The notes: generated by a model not told the origin, from the sequence alone. 40,126 bases of DNA from Clostridia bacterium (GCA_021201905.1 JAJQEA010000213.1:1-40126); one strand, 5' to 3'. Shown: positions 8,835-16,939, numbered from the stretch's first letter. Program-made: numbers and translations.

Positions 8835-9581
8835 TCAGGCGCATCCGGCCACAGCGTTGACCTGGGTCTTGAAGGATTCCACAGGTATATAGTGCTTGCT
8901 GGATACAAGTACCCGGTGGTTTTCGCCGTACAGTGTCTCCTGGATCAGGATGAAGGAGGCGTGCTGGGAGAGCATGTACTTGACGGCTGTGAAATTGCCT
9001 GTGGTGGTATAGGAGAGCTGGCAGGTGCTGCTGCCGGCATCCTCATATACGCCATGCTCCAGGTATTGGAATAAATCTTCTTTCTCCCTTAAATCTATCT
9101 GTTTTTCGGAAATAACCTCGATGGGAATGAAACTGAGGCTGTAGGCGCACGCCTTTCTGGCCCGTTTATACCAGCGGTCTGCGATCACCACAACAGCGGT
9201 TTTCCGTTTCAGGTTCTGATTGATGGATTCCGTGGGAGGTTCTATGCGGAACTCCATCTCTGTCTCTTCAATAGATCCGGACAGCGTACAGCGGACCGGG
9301 TGCTGCGTGACCTCCAGGCCAGGCAGCTCTGCGCCGGGATTATGTTCGCTGATGAAATTTCCTTTTCCCCGTATGTTGATTACCAGATTATCCTCCTGCA
9401 GCAGTGCCAGAGCCCTGCGCAGGGTCATGCGGCTAACGTCCATCTGCAGGGCCAGCTCCGGTTCGGAGGGAAGCTGGCTGCCCGGAGGATACACGCCGTC
9501 CTGTATCATGGAATACAGGCGGTTATATACTTTCACATGTTTTAATTTCTTTACTTTCTCAGATAATACATCTGCTTCCAT
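8835..9581 (-). CDS. GntR-family (HutC/UTRA) regulator of nucleoside salvage
   Basis: A 248-residue repressor-type protein. The N-terminal winged helix shows YNRLYSMIQDGVYPPGSQLPS, then SRMTLRRALALLQEDNLV and GKGNFI. The C-terminal half is a UTRA ligand-binding domain. An ATG ten codons further upstream (9611) is possible, but AAAGGAT lies at normal distance from the ATG at 9581. It is divergent from the uridine phosphorylase operon, and the space between holds repeated TATACAA elements overlapping both promoters. The simplest reading is an autoregulated local repressor that senses a nucleoside, deoxyribose-phosphate or similar metabolite. The role is inferred from context. Confidence 0.9.
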   Translation of the reverse strand: MEADVLSEKVKKLKHVKVYNRLYSMIQDGVYPPGSQLPSEPELALQMDVSRMTLRRALALLQEDNLVINIRGKGNFISEHNPGAELPGLEVTQHPVRCTLSGSIEETEMEFRIEPPTESINQNLKRKTAVVVIADRWYKRARKACAYSLSFIPIEVISEKQIDLREKEDLFQYLEHGVYEDAGSSTCQLSYTTTGNFTAVKYMLSQHASFILIQETLYGENHRVLVSSKHYIPVESFKTQVNAVAGCA

Positions 9582-9637
9582 AGGTTTATCCTTTCTGTCT
9601 GGCTGTATCACAAAAAATATACAAGTCCCTATTCAAC

Positions 9638-9666
9638 ATCATAATTCCCTGAGGCTGTTTTGTCAA
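9638..9666 (-). promoter_or_regulatory. Promoter of the GntR gene
   Basis: Minus strand TTGACA (9661-9666), 17 bases, TATGAT (9638-9643). A perfect 12-bp palindrome, TAGACATGTCTA (9672-9683), lies five bases beyond its -35 box, and one TATACAA heptamer (9618-9624) falls near the expected transcript start. Both would suit autoregulation. Confidence 0.75.
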
Positions 9667-9766
9667 TAAAATAGACATGTCTAGTTGTATAACAGGGCTG
9701 AATCGGTGAAAAACCATAAAAAAGCACAACTGTATTGTCAATATATACAAAAATGCGCTGCAATAA

Positions 9767-9796
9767 TTGTAAAATATTCCATCTAGATATTATACA
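9767..9796 (+). promoter_or_regulatory. Probable promoter of the udp-nupC-deoBC operon
   Basis: TTGTAA (9767-9772), 18 bases, TATACA (9791-9796). The -10 box is itself within the first copy of the GATATTATACAAGT direct repeat, so a protein bound there would block RNA polymerase directly. The boxes are only moderately close to consensus. Confidence 0.5.
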
Positions 9797-9896
9797 AGTT
9801 AAATGATATTATACAAGTATGCAACAAACAGACAAATGAACAAACAAAAACAAAAGTGTAAGTGCCGGCGAAATGTAAGCAGATGCAAGTAAAAGC

Positions 9897-9967
9897 GCAG
9901 GCTGAGGTTCAGGCAAAGCGCAGACAAAAATACAAGCAAAGATGCAGACAAAAACGCAGGCAAAAAA
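9897..9967 (+). repeat. Degenerate 12-nt minisatellite in the udp leader
   Basis: About six imperfect units of the type GCAGRCAAAAAN start at 9897, 9909, 9920, 9932, 9944 and 9956. The whole stretch 9825-9975 is A-rich with few T residues on the sense strand and should be unstructured as RNA. It is open in the same frame as udp from a GTG at 9862, which would add a K/R/Q-rich segment, but no ribosome site precedes that GTG. Confidence 0.7.
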
Positions 9968-9993
9968 ATGAATCGAGAGAGAGGGTAATTATC

Positions 9994-10773
9994 ATGCAGA
10001 ACTATTCAGGAGAAGAAGGATTACAGTACCATTTACAGATCAGGAAGGGTGACGTGGGACGGTATGTCATCATGCCGGGGGACCCGAAGCGCTGCGAAAA
10101 GATTGCGAAGCATTTTGACAATGGGGTTCTGGTGGCGGACAGCAGGGAGTATGTTACATACACCGGCTATCTGGACGGGGAGAAGGTAAGTGTGACCTCT
10201 ACGGGCATCGGCGGCCCGTCTGCATCCATTGCCATGGAGGAATTGGTGCTGTGCGGGGCTGATACATTCATCCGCGTGGGGACCTGCGGAGGAATGGACA
10301 TGGACGTGAAGGGCGGGGATATCGTGGTGGCCACAGGCGCCATCCGCATGGAGGGAACCAGCAGGGAATACGCCCCCATCGAGTTCCCGGCCGTGGCTGA
10401 CCTGGATGTGACCAATGCCCTGGTTTCCTCGGCAAAGGCGCTGGGATACACGTACCACGCGGGAGTGGTGCAGTGCAAGGATGCGTTTTACGGGCAGCAT
10501 GAGCCCAAACGTATGCCGGTGAGCTATGAGCTGTTAAACAAGTGGGAGGCATGGAAGCGCATGGGCTGCAAGGCTTCTGAGATGGAATCCGCCGCCCTGT
10601 TTATTGCGGCCAGCCATTTGAGGGTGCGCTGCGGTTCTGATTTCCTGGTGGTGGGAAACCAGGAGCGCCAGGAGGCAGGACTGGATAACCCCATTGTCCA
10701 CGATACAGAGGCAGCCATCAAGGTGGCGGTGGAGGCCGTCCGCAGACTGATCCAGGCAGACAAGCAGGCTTAA
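9994..10773 (+). CDS. udp: Uridine phosphorylase
   Basis: A 259-residue NP-I family nucleoside phosphorylase that splits (deoxy)uridine with phosphate to uracil and (deoxy)ribose 1-phosphate. Visible family features are [14 protein letters not shown] near residue 25, [17 protein letters not shown] near 65, FIRVGTCGG near 90, [10 protein letters not shown] near 165 and the sugar-binding [10 protein letters not shown] near 195. Length and the ERQEAG C-terminal loop fit uridine phosphorylase better than DeoD. The start at 9994 follows a purine-rich GAGAGAGAGGG by about eight bases. It is first in an operon with a nucleoside transporter, phosphopentomutase and deoxyribose-phosphate aldolase, giving a complete path from external deoxyuridine to glyceraldehyde 3-phosphate and acetaldehyde. 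Confidence 0.9.
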   Translation: MQNYSGEEGLQYHLQIRKGDVGRYVIMPGDPKRCEKIAKHFDNGVLVADSREYVTYTGYLDGEKVSVTSTGIGGPSASIAMEELVLCGADTFIRVGTCGGMDMDVKGGDIVVATGAIRMEGTSREYAPIEFPAVADLDVTNALVSSAKALGYTYHAGVVQCKDAFYGQHEPKRMPVSYELLNKWEAWKRMGCKASEMESAALFIAASHLRVRCGSDFLVVGNQERQEAGLDNPIVHDTEAAIKVAVEAVRRLIQADKQA

Positions 10774-10798
10774 GGAGAAAGGTAAGGGGTGGGGACAA

Positions 10799-12001
10799 AT
10801 GAAGATTGTATTAAACCTTACAGGTATCCTTTTGGTGCTGGCCATCATGTATCTGATTTCCTGGAAGAAGAAAAACATATCCGTCAAAATGCTGGTCAAG
10901 GCAGTGATTGCCCAGTTCCTGATTGCAGTGATTCTGGTAAAGATTCCGGCCGGCCGTTACGTGGTGTCCAGGGTATCGGATGCAGTGACCAGCGTCATCA
11001 ACTGCGGACAGGACGGTTTAAGCTTTGTGTTCGGCTCTCTGGCAGACAGCACCGCTGCCACTGGATCTGTATTTGCCATACAGGTCCTGGGCAACATTGT
11101 ATTCCTGTCTGCCCTGGTAAGTCTTCTTTACTATATCGGAATTCTGAGATTTGTGGTAAAATGGATTGGTAAAGCAGTGGGTAAGCTTATGGGCACCTCC
11201 GAGGTAGAGAGCTTTGTGGCGGTTGCCAACATGTTTCTGGGACAGACCGACAGCCCCATACTGGTGAGCAAGTACCTGGGCCAAATGACGGACAGCGAGG
11301 TTATGGTGGTCCTGGTTTCCGGCATGGGCAGTATGTCCGTGTCCATACTGGGCGGTTATACGGCCCTGGGCATTCCCATGGAGTATCTTCTGATTGCCAG
11401 CACACTGGTGCCGGTGGGCAGCATCATGGTTGCCAAGATGCTTCTGCCCCAGACAGAGGAGGTCCGGGAAGTGGGAAGCGTTAAGATGGACAATAAGGGG
11501 AATAATACCAACGTCATAGAAGCAGTCGCAGAGGGGGCTGTCACCGGTATGCAGATGGCGCTGTCCATCGGCGCGTCCCTGGTGGCCATGGTGGCTCTGG
11601 TGGCAGCGGTGAATAAGCTGTTAGGCGTCTGCGGTATCAGCCTTCAGCAGGTATTTTCCTATGTATTTGCTCCCTTTGGCTTTTTCCTGGGCCTGGATCC
11701 GTCGGAAATCCTGCTGGAAGGAAATCTCCTGGGTAGCAAGCTGGTCCTCAATGAATTCGTGGCGTTCCGGCAGCTGGGCGGCATGATATCCTCCATGGAT
11801 TACAGGACAGGGATGATATGCGCCATTTCCCTGTGCGGTTTTGCCAATTTCTCCAGCCTGGGAATCTGCGTTTCAGGTATCGCGGTCCTGTGCCCTGAAA
11901 AGAAAAGCACCCTTGCCCGCCTGGTATTTAAGGCCATGTTAGGCGGCGTGGCCGTAAGCCTGATCAGCGCCATGGTAGTAGGCCTGGTCACATTATTGTA
12001 A
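10799..12001 (+). CDS. nupC: Concentrative nucleoside transporter (CNT/NupC family)
   Basis: A 400-residue inner-membrane nucleoside:cation symporter. Family marks include MFLGQTDSPILV near residue 145, MGSMSVSILGGYTALGI near 180, the paired GASLVAMVALVAAVN segment and NEFVAF near 318 followed by SLCGFANFSSLGI. Eight or more hydrophobic segments fit CNT topology. It lies 25 bases after udp and 12 bases before deoB, so it very probably supplies the nucleosides that the operon degrades. GTAAGGGG is the likely ribosome site. The specific nucleoside preference cannot be read from the sequence. Confidence 0.93.
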   Translation: MKIVLNLTGILLVLAIMYLISWKKKNISVKMLVKAVIAQFLIAVILVKIPAGRYVVSRVSDAVTSVINCGQDGLSFVFGSLADSTAATGSVFAIQVLGNIVFLSALVSLLYYIGILRFVVKWIGKAVGKLMGTSEVESFVAVANMFLGQTDSPILVSKYLGQMTDSEVMVVLVSGMGSMSVSILGGYTALGIPMEYLLIASTLVPVGSIMVAKMLLPQTEEVREVGSVKMDNKGNNTNVIEAVAEGAVTGMQMALSIGASLVAMVALVAAVNKLLGVCGISLQQVFSYVFAPFGFFLGLDPSEILLEGNLLGSKLVLNEFVAFRQLGGMISSMDYRTGMICAISLCGFANFSSLGICVSGIAVLCPEKKSTLARLVFKAMLGGVAVSLISAMVVGLVTLL

Positions 12002-12013
12002 GGAGGTCGTAAG

Positions 12014-13201
12014 ATGGGAAAATATAAACGTATCTTTGTAGTGGTCCTGGATTCCCTTGGAATCGGGGCAGTGGAGGATTCTCCGGAATATGGAGATGTG
12101 GGGGTGGACACCCTGGGTCATATTGCCCAGAAGGTTCCGGGACTTAAGATTCCGAATCTGAAAAAGCTGGGCATGGTCAATCTGCATCCATTGGAAGGGA
12201 TGGAGCCCCCGGAGCACCCCCTGGGGCGTTACATGCGCCTGAAGGAGAGAAGCCGGGGCAAGGACACCATGACGGGACACTGGGAGATGATGGGGCTTCT
12301 GGTCACCACGCCCTTCCAGACATTTACCAGCCACGGCTTTCCCAAGGAGCTGATAGACGAGCTGGAGAAGAGGACCGGACGGAAGATCATCGGCAACAAG
12401 AGCGCCAGCGGAACAGAGATACTGGATGAGCTGGCAGAGGAAGAGATTCGGGAAGGCCATCTGATTGTGTATACTTCCGCGGATTCCGTGCTTCAGATAT
12501 GCGGCAACGAGGAGACCATGGGACTCGACAACCTGTATCACTACTGTGAGACTGCCAGGGAACTGACCCTGCGGGATGAGTGGAAGGTGGGACGGGTCAT
12601 TGCCAGGCCCTATACCGGCATGAAGAAGGGCGAATTCAAGCGCACCTCCAACCGCCATGACTATGCGCTGAAGCCGTATGGAAGGACTGCCCTCAACGCC
12701 CTCAAGGACGCTGGATTCGATGTGGTGTCCATTGGTAAGATATACGATATCTTTGACGGCGAGGGACTGACACAGTCCAACCATTCCAACTCATCTGTCC
12801 ACGGTATGGAGCAGACCATCCAGTACGCTAAAACGGATTTCAACGGACTTTGTTTCGTGAACCTGGTGGATTTTGACGCCCTGTGGGGACACCGCCGCAA
12901 TCCGGAAGGGTACGGCAGGGAGCTGGAGCGCTTTGATAAGAAGCTGGGAGAGCTGCTGCCCCTTCTGGGGGAGGACGATCTTCTGATTCTCACCGCGGAC
13001 CATGGCAACGACCCCACCTACACAGGCACGGACCACACCAGGGAGCAGGTGCCGTTTATCGCCTATTCCCCGTCCATGGAGGGTGGAAAGGACCTGGGCG
13101 GGGCGGATACATTCGCGGTCATCGGAGCCACGGTGGCTGATAACTTCGGGGTGAAGATGCCCGAAGGCACCATAGGAACTTCGGTTCTGGACGAATTGTA
13201 A
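12014..13201 (+). CDS. deoB: Phosphopentomutase
   Basis: A 395-residue member of the alkaline phosphatase superfamily that interconverts (deoxy)ribose 1-phosphate and 5-phosphate. Metal- and substrate-site motifs are present: [19 protein letters not shown] at the N-terminus, [12 protein letters not shown] near residue 85 (nucleophile Thr), [10 protein letters not shown] near 155 and [19 protein letters not shown] near 330. Length matches the family. AAGGAGG lies seven bases before the ATG and the gene follows the transporter by 12 bases. It connects uridine phosphorylase to DeoC in the same operon. Confidence 0.98.
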   Translation: MGKYKRIFVVVLDSLGIGAVEDSPEYGDVGVDTLGHIAQKVPGLKIPNLKKLGMVNLHPLEGMEPPEHPLGRYMRLKERSRGKDTMTGHWEMMGLLVTTPFQTFTSHGFPKELIDELEKRTGRKIIGNKSASGTEILDELAEEEIREGHLIVYTSADSVLQICGNEETMGLDNLYHYCETARELTLRDEWKVGRVIARPYTGMKKGEFKRTSNRHDYALKPYGRTALNALKDAGFDVVSIGKIYDIFDGEGLTQSNHSNSSVHGMEQTIQYAKTDFNGLCFVNLVDFDALWGHRRNPEGYGRELERFDKKLGELLPLLGEDDLLILTADHGNDPTYTGTDHTREQVPFIAYSPSMEGGKDLGGADTFAVIGATVADNFGVKMPEGTIGTSVLDEL

Positions 13202-13240
13202 TCAGGAAGAATGCCCCTGGACAGTTTGGCCCATGGGGCG

Positions 13241-13274
13241 GCTGACGGACAGATAGAGCTGACGGACAGATAGA
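13241..13274 (+). repeat. Perfect 17-bp tandem repeat between deoB and deoC
   Basis: GCTGACGGACAGATAGA occurs twice with no spacer (13241-13257 and 13258-13274), directly before the deoC ribosome site. It is probably a slippage duplication; changes in copy number would alter deoB-deoC spacing. Confidence 0.95.
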
Positions 13275-13288
13275 AAGGATAGAAAATA

Positions 13289-13924
13289 ATGGATAAAAAG
13301 GATATTTTAAGCAGGGTAGACCACACACTGTTAAAGCAGACAGCCACCTGGGAGCAGATAGAGAAGCTGTGCAGGGAAGGCATGGAATACGGCACCGCCT
13401 CTGTGTGCATTCCTCCCTGTTATGTGAAGCGGGCAAAGGATTTTGTGGGGGATAAGCTGGCAATCTGTACAGTGATCGGATTCCCCAACGGCAACATGAC
13501 CACCGCGGTGAAGGTGTTTGAGACAGAGGACGCGGTGAGAAACGGCGCGGACGAAATTGATATGGTCATCAACATCGGACTGGTAAAGGCAGGGCATTAT
13601 GACCAGGTCCTGGATGAAATCAGACAGATTAAGGCGGCCTGCGGCGGCAGGTGCCTGAAGGTCATCATCGAGACCTGCCTTCTGACAGAGGATGAGAAAA
13701 AGGAAATGTGCCGTGTGGTCACGGAGTCAGGGGCGGATTTCATCAAGACATCCACCGGGTTCTCCACGGCCGGAGCAACGCCTGAGGATGTGGCCCTTAT
13801 GAGAAAGTACTCAGGCCCTGAGGTGAAGGTCAAGGCAGCCGGCGGAATCGCCTCCATTGAAGATGCAGAGCGTTTCATAGAGCTGGGCGCAGACCGCCTG
13901 GGAACCAGCAGGCTGATCCCATAG
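13289..13924 (+). CDS. deoC: Deoxyribose-phosphate aldolase
   Basis: A 211-residue class I aldolase that cleaves 2-deoxyribose 5-phosphate to glyceraldehyde 3-phosphate and acetaldehyde. It has the N-terminal [10 protein letters not shown] motif, EIDMVINIG near residue 90, the Schiff-base lysine near residue 153 in FIKTSTGF, and the proton-relay lysine in VKVKAAGGI near 180, followed by GTSRL. AAAGGAT precedes the ATG. It is the last clear gene of the salvage operon, 87 bases after deoB. Its acetaldehyde product would need an aldehyde or alcohol dehydrogenase coded elsewhere. Confidence 0.98.
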   Translation: MDKKDILSRVDHTLLKQTATWEQIEKLCREGMEYGTASVCIPPCYVKRAKDFVGDKLAICTVIGFPNGNMTTAVKVFETEDAVRNGADEIDMVINIGLVKAGHYDQVLDEIRQIKAACGGRCLKVIIETCLLTEDEKKEMCRVVTESGADFIKTSTGFSTAGATPEDVALMRKYSGPEVKVKAAGGIASIEDAERFIELGADRLGTSRLIP

Positions 13925-13964
13925 GCCGGGAATCCCAACTAAATATAAGACGAGGACACGTAAG

Positions 13965-14866
13965 ATGAAGTTGATGGAAAAACATCCATTGGTCATGATA
14001 ATCATAGGAATAGCCGGTATATCACTATCGGCTATTTTTGTTAAATATTCCCAGGCCCCTTCCGTGGTCACAGCCCTTTACCGCTTAATGTGGACCGTGG
14101 CACTGATGACGCCTGTGGTTTTGGGACGGAAGGAATGCAGGCGGGAGCTGATGGACACGGACAGAAAGACGGTTCTGCTGTGCGGGGCCAGCGGAGTGTT
14201 CCTGGCCCTGCATTTTACTGCATGGTTTGAATCGCTGAACCAGACCTCCGTGGCCAGCTCCACTGCCATCGTGTGCACGGAGGTCATATGGGTGGCGCTG
14301 GGATACTGCCTGTTCATGAAAGGGAAAATATCCATGCCGGCCGGCGTGAGCATCCTTGTGACGGTGGGCGGAAGCCTGCTGATTGCATGTTCCGACTATT
14401 CCGCCGGGGAAACCATCTGTACGGGGATGTGCTGGCCCTTGCGGCGGCTGTATTCTGCGCCGTGTATACCCTGATTGGGCGGCAGGCCAGGGGGTACATG
14501 TCCACCACGATTTATACCTACATTGTCTATGTGTTCTGCGCCCTGGCCCTGGGGCTGGCAACTGCCTCCGACGGACTTGCCTTTACGGGATACGGGGTGC
14601 GATCCGTGGTTGTGGGCCTCCTCCTCAGTGTGTGCTCCACCCTTTTGGGACACAGTATTTTCAGCTGGTGCCTGAAATTCTTTTCCCCCTCCTTTGTGTC
14701 TGCCTCCAAGCTGTGCGAGCCTGTGGCCGCTGCTGTTTTTGCCCTTTTCCTGTTTGGGGAAGTGCCTGCTCCCCTGCAGATAGCGGGGGGCGTGGTGACA
14801 ATCGGGGGCGTTCTCCTTTATTCTCAGGTGGAAAAGAGAGAAAATGACGTTTTAAAAGGAAAATAG
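13965..14866 (+). pseudogene. EamA/DMT-family transporter, interrupted by one-base frameshift
   Basis: The N-terminal part reads well from ATG 13965 (SLSAIFVKYSQAPSVVTALYR, first EamA repeat) until the G4 run at 14406-14409. The correct sequence then continues in another frame as HLYGDVLALAAAVFCAVYTL and runs to a stop at 14866, covering the second EamA repeat. Adding one G to the run restores a continuous 300-residue protein, the normal length of a ten-helix drug/metabolite transporter. As written, translation ends at 14474 after 169 residues. It follows deoC by 40 bases and may be the operon's last gene. Real mutation or sequencing error cannot be separated here. Confidence 0.85.
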
Positions 14867-14988
14867 TAAGATAAAATTCACAAAAAAGGTGGAAATTATC
14901 TGGAAAAAATTATATAATAGTGATAATAAGAAACAGTTGCAACCTCCCAGGGGGGATTTACTGGGTTGGACTGGAAGGGGGTATCACT

Positions 14989-15741
14989 ATGAATGAAAAA
15001 ATAGCTCAGTTGCGGAAAATTCTGGATGACAGTACCTATACGGTGGCTCTCTGCGGTTCCGGTATGATGGAGGAGGGCGGTTTTATCGGTATTAAAAAAC
15101 AGGATAAGGCATATGACATCGAGAACCGGTACGGCTACGGTGTTGAGGAAATGTATACCAGTGCATTTTACAATACCCGGCCGGAGCAGTTTTTCGAGTT
15201 CTACAAAAAGGAGATGCTTCACAACGCGCCAAGGGACACAGCCTCCGGCCCGGCCCTGGCGGCCATGGAGAGGGCCGGAAAGCTCCAGTGCGTCATTGAC
15301 AGCAACATCTACGACAAGGCCCGCAGGGGCGGCTGCCGCCATGTTATAAACCTTCATGGAAGCATTTACCAGAACCAGTGCCCCAGATGTAAGAAAAAGT
15401 ATCCCATCGGATATATCGCGGGTGCCAAGCGGGTGCCGATCTGCAGGGACTGCAATGTTCCCATACGGCCCATGATTTCCCTCATTGGGGAGATGGTGGA
15501 CAGTCAGAACATGACCAGGACCACGGAGGAGATAACAAAGGCGGATACCCTGCTGTTGCTGGGGACCACCCTGGCTTCCGAGGTATTCTGCCAGTACATA
15601 CAGTATTTTGCCGGGCGGAACATGGTGATCATACATAAGCAGGAGCACTATCTGGATAAGGACGCAAACCTGGTGATACTGGACCATCCCATGAATGTGC
15701 TGCCGCAGCTGGGGTATGGGGAGGAGAAAACAGAAGAATAA
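14989..15741 (+). CDS. Divergent Sir2-family (sirtuin-like) protein
   Basis: A 250-residue protein with the sirtuin Rossmann/zinc architecture. HGSIYQNQCPRCKKK near residue 120 and PICRDC near 148 give the HG motif and a four-cysteine zinc site, and LLLLGTTLASEVF near 185 is the late NAD-fold strand. Canonical catalytic motifs are altered: the GAGxSxxSGIPDFR loop reads CGSGMMEEGGFIGI, and TQNIDxLH reads DSNIYDKA. It therefore may have a non-deacetylase activity or bind NAD or ADP-ribose only. GAAGGGGG lies seven bases before the ATG at 14989; an upstream in-frame start is less likely. A TATAAT about 75 bases upstream suggests its own promoter. Family firm, activity open. Confidence 0.8.
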   Translation: MNEKIAQLRKILDDSTYTVALCGSGMMEEGGFIGIKKQDKAYDIENRYGYGVEEMYTSAFYNTRPEQFFEFYKKEMLHNAPRDTASGPALAAMERAGKLQCVIDSNIYDKARRGGCRHVINLHGSIYQNQCPRCKKKYPIGYIAGAKRVPICRDCNVPIRPMISLIGEMVDSQNMTRTTEEITKADTLLLLGTTLASEVFCQYIQYFAGRNMVIIHKQEHYLDKDANLVILDHPMNVLPQLGYGEEKTEE

Positions 15742-15779
15742 CAGCAGAACGGATATATTTTCCTTTCGATTTTCTTACA

Positions 15780-15818
15780 TTGGTTTAGAACCTGGGATTA
15801 TATGGTATACTAAACCAA
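15780..15818 (+). promoter_or_regulatory. Inverted-repeat operator over the promoter of the L,D-transpeptidase gene
   Basis: TTGGTTTAG (15780-15788) and CTAAACCAA (15810-15818) form a perfect 9-bp inverted repeat, 30 bases centre to centre, about three helical turns. A probable -10 box TATACT (15806-15811) runs into the right arm. No -35 of quality is seen, so transcription may depend on an activator, or the repeat may be a repressor site. Confidence 0.6.
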
Positions 15819-15849
15819 ATATAAAATAAGTGTAAGGAGATGGAACAGG

Positions 15850-16428
15850 ATGAAATTCAGAACATATGCTGCCGCCGGAGCGCTGGCACTGTGCCTGGCG
15901 GCAGCCGGTCCTCTGAGCGCCCTGGCCGGGCAGAGCGCTGGACCGGGGGCGGCTTACCAGCCTTCTGTCAACGGGATAAACATCTATATCAGCAAGATGG
16001 GGAATACGCTGACGCTGAAACAATATGCCCAGACCATAGGAACCTGGCCCGTAAAGCTGGGACGCCGGTCTGAGACAGGGGACAAGGTGCAGGAGGGAGA
16101 TGAAATCACACCCTCCGGCTCGTTCTATGTGTGCACAAGAAATGACCAAAGCATATGCTATCTGGCTCTGGGACTTTCCTACCCCAATGCAGAGGACGCG
16201 GAGCGGGGCCTGAGAGACGGCCTGATTAATGAGGAACAGTATCATGCCATCGTGGAGGCCAATAAGGCAGGCGTACAGCCGCCCTGGAATACTCCTTTAG
16301 GCGGGGCGATTGAGATACACGGGGACCAGGGCGGAGGAACCTCCGGCTGCATCGCGGTTACAAACGATGTGATGGATATTCTGTGGGAATACTGTCCTCT
16401 GGGAGTTCCTGTAACCGTTGGGCCGTAG
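15850..16428 (+). CDS. Small secreted L,D-transpeptidase (YkuD fold)
   Basis: A 192-residue exported protein. Residues 1-26 form a signal peptide (MKFRTYAAAGALALCL, cleavage near ALA-GQ). The rest is a compact YkuD domain with no LysM or PG-binding module: ITPSGSFYVCTR near residue 90, then IEIHGDQGGGTSGCIAV near 157-173 with catalytic Cys. The usual S/T-H-G-C reads T-S-G-C, a variant also known in YafK-like proteins. It presumably acts on peptidoglycan or anchors something to it. AAGGAGATGG precedes the ATG. A promoter with a long inverted repeat lies just upstream. Confidence 0.85.
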   Translation: MKFRTYAAAGALALCLAAAGPLSALAGQSAGPGAAYQPSVNGINIYISKMGNTLTLKQYAQTIGTWPVKLGRRSETGDKVQEGDEITPSGSFYVCTRNDQSICYLALGLSYPNAEDAERGLRDGLINEEQYHAIVEANKAGVQPPWNTPLGGAIEIHGDQGGGTSGCIAVTNDVMDILWEYCPLGVPVTVGP

Positions 16429-16493
16429 TTATTTGGAAATGCCGTAATCTGCTATCTAATTGAGCGACAAGGGCGGTTTGGAAGGAGAAAATC

Positions 16494-16586
16494 ATGTGCA
16501 GGAATAAAAAGAAAAACAACAATGTCTGGCTCCATGCAAAGCCGGTAAGCTCAGCGGCGCCTGCATGGAGTAATATGGGCCGCTGA
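16494..16586 (+). CDS. Possible 30-codon leader ORF
   Basis: ATG at 16494 follows GGAAGGAG by five bases, a strong ribosome site. It encodes a 30-residue peptide (MCRNKKKNNNVWLHAK at the start) with no signal peptide or known motif. Its stop codon (16584-16586) falls inside the right arm of a 9-bp RNA helix, the arrangement expected of a regulatory leader peptide. It could equally be chance; no homology can be judged. Confidence 0.4.
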   Translation: MCRNKKKNNNVWLHAKPVSSAAPAWSNMGR

Positions 16587-16631
16587 GATAAATGCTGGCT
16601 TTGCTTCCTTGAGAGTGATGAAAATAAGGAG
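16530..16631 (+). promoter_or_regulatory. Candidate alternative-folding RNA leader of the CD3324-family gene
   Basis: Helix A pairs 16530-16538 with 16562-16570 (CTCCATGCA/TGCATGGAG, 9 of 9). Helix B pairs 16550-16558 with 16579-16587 (CTCAGCGGC/GCCGCTGAG, 9 of 9) and is extended by 16536-16543 with 16597-16604 (GCAAAGCC/GGCTTTGC, 8 of 8). A and B cannot coexist except as a pseudoknot. Bases 16605-16610 can then pair with the AAGGAG ribosome site (16626-16631) of the next gene. No U-tract follows, so control would act on translation. Confidence 0.5.
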
Positions 16632-16640
16632 TGAGCCAAC

Positions 16641-16904
16641 ATGAAATACGTCAATGCAAAGGCAGTCCTCCCCCATGCCCTGGTGGAGGAGCTGCAGGAA
16701 TACATACAGGCCGGATATATCTATATCCCGGCCAGGGAAGACCGGCACAGGGCCTGGGGCGAGCAAAGCGGCTGCCGCAGGGAGCTGGCAGAGCGGAACG
16801 CCGGAATCGTGGATGCTTACCGGCAGGGGGTATCCCTGGAGGAACTGGGGGATAAGTACTGCCTCTCTGTCCACGCCATACGGAAAATTGTATATCAGAA
16901 GTAA
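16641..16904 (+). CDS. CD3324-family small DNA-binding protein
   Basis: An 87-residue protein beginning MKYVNAKAVLPHALVEELQ and containing YIYIPAREDRHRAWGEQSG, the recognisable pattern of the CD3324 family of clostridia. Its C-terminal third (VDAYRQGVSLEELGDKY, then CLSVHAIRKIVYQK) is a helix-turn-helix similar to Mor/sigma-like recognition helices. It is likely a small regulator, but no target is known. AAGGAG lies nine bases before the ATG. The gene is preceded by a structured leader and closed by a strong terminator, so it is probably expressed as its own unit. Confidence 0.85.
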   Translation: MKYVNAKAVLPHALVEELQEYIQAGYIYIPAREDRHRAWGEQSGCRRELAERNAGIVDAYRQGVSLEELGDKYCLSVHAIRKIVYQK

Positions 16905-16910
16905 ATGACA

Positions 16911-16939
16911 GGGAGCCGCAGCGCGCGGCTCCCTTTTTT
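16911..16939 (+). terminator. Intrinsic terminator after the CD3324-family gene
   Basis: A perfect 9-bp stem GGGAGCCGC/GCGGCTCCC (16911-16933) with a five-base loop is followed by six T residues. Confidence 0.95.

Larger units (their letters stand above)
9618..9818. promoter_or_regulatory. Cluster of operator-like TATACAA elements plus a palindrome
   Basis: The heptamer TATACAA occurs at 9618-9624, 9744-9750, 9791-9797 and 9810-9816, and inverted at 9685-9691. The last two lie in an exact 14-bp direct repeat, GATATTATACAAGT (9786-9799 and 9805-9818), with a 19-base period. The palindrome TAGACATGTCTA (9672-9683) resembles HutC-subfamily GntR sites, whose cores are of the GT-N-TA-N-AC kind. 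The sites straddle both divergent promoters. Confidence 0.65.

Noticed and set aside
9825-9975. CRISPR-like array in the A-rich leader
   Set aside because: Units are 12 nt, contiguous and degenerate with no spacers.
9862-9993. N-terminal extension of uridine phosphorylase from GTG 9862
   Set aside because: No ribosome site precedes the GTG, the segment is low-complexity repeat, and ATG 9994 gives the normal family length with a purine-rich site in place.
14403-14412. Programmed -1 frameshifting in the EamA gene at GCCGGGGAAAC
   Set aside because: The run does not form an X-XXY-YYZ slippery heptamer in the reading frame and no stimulatory structure is evident; a lost G is simpler.
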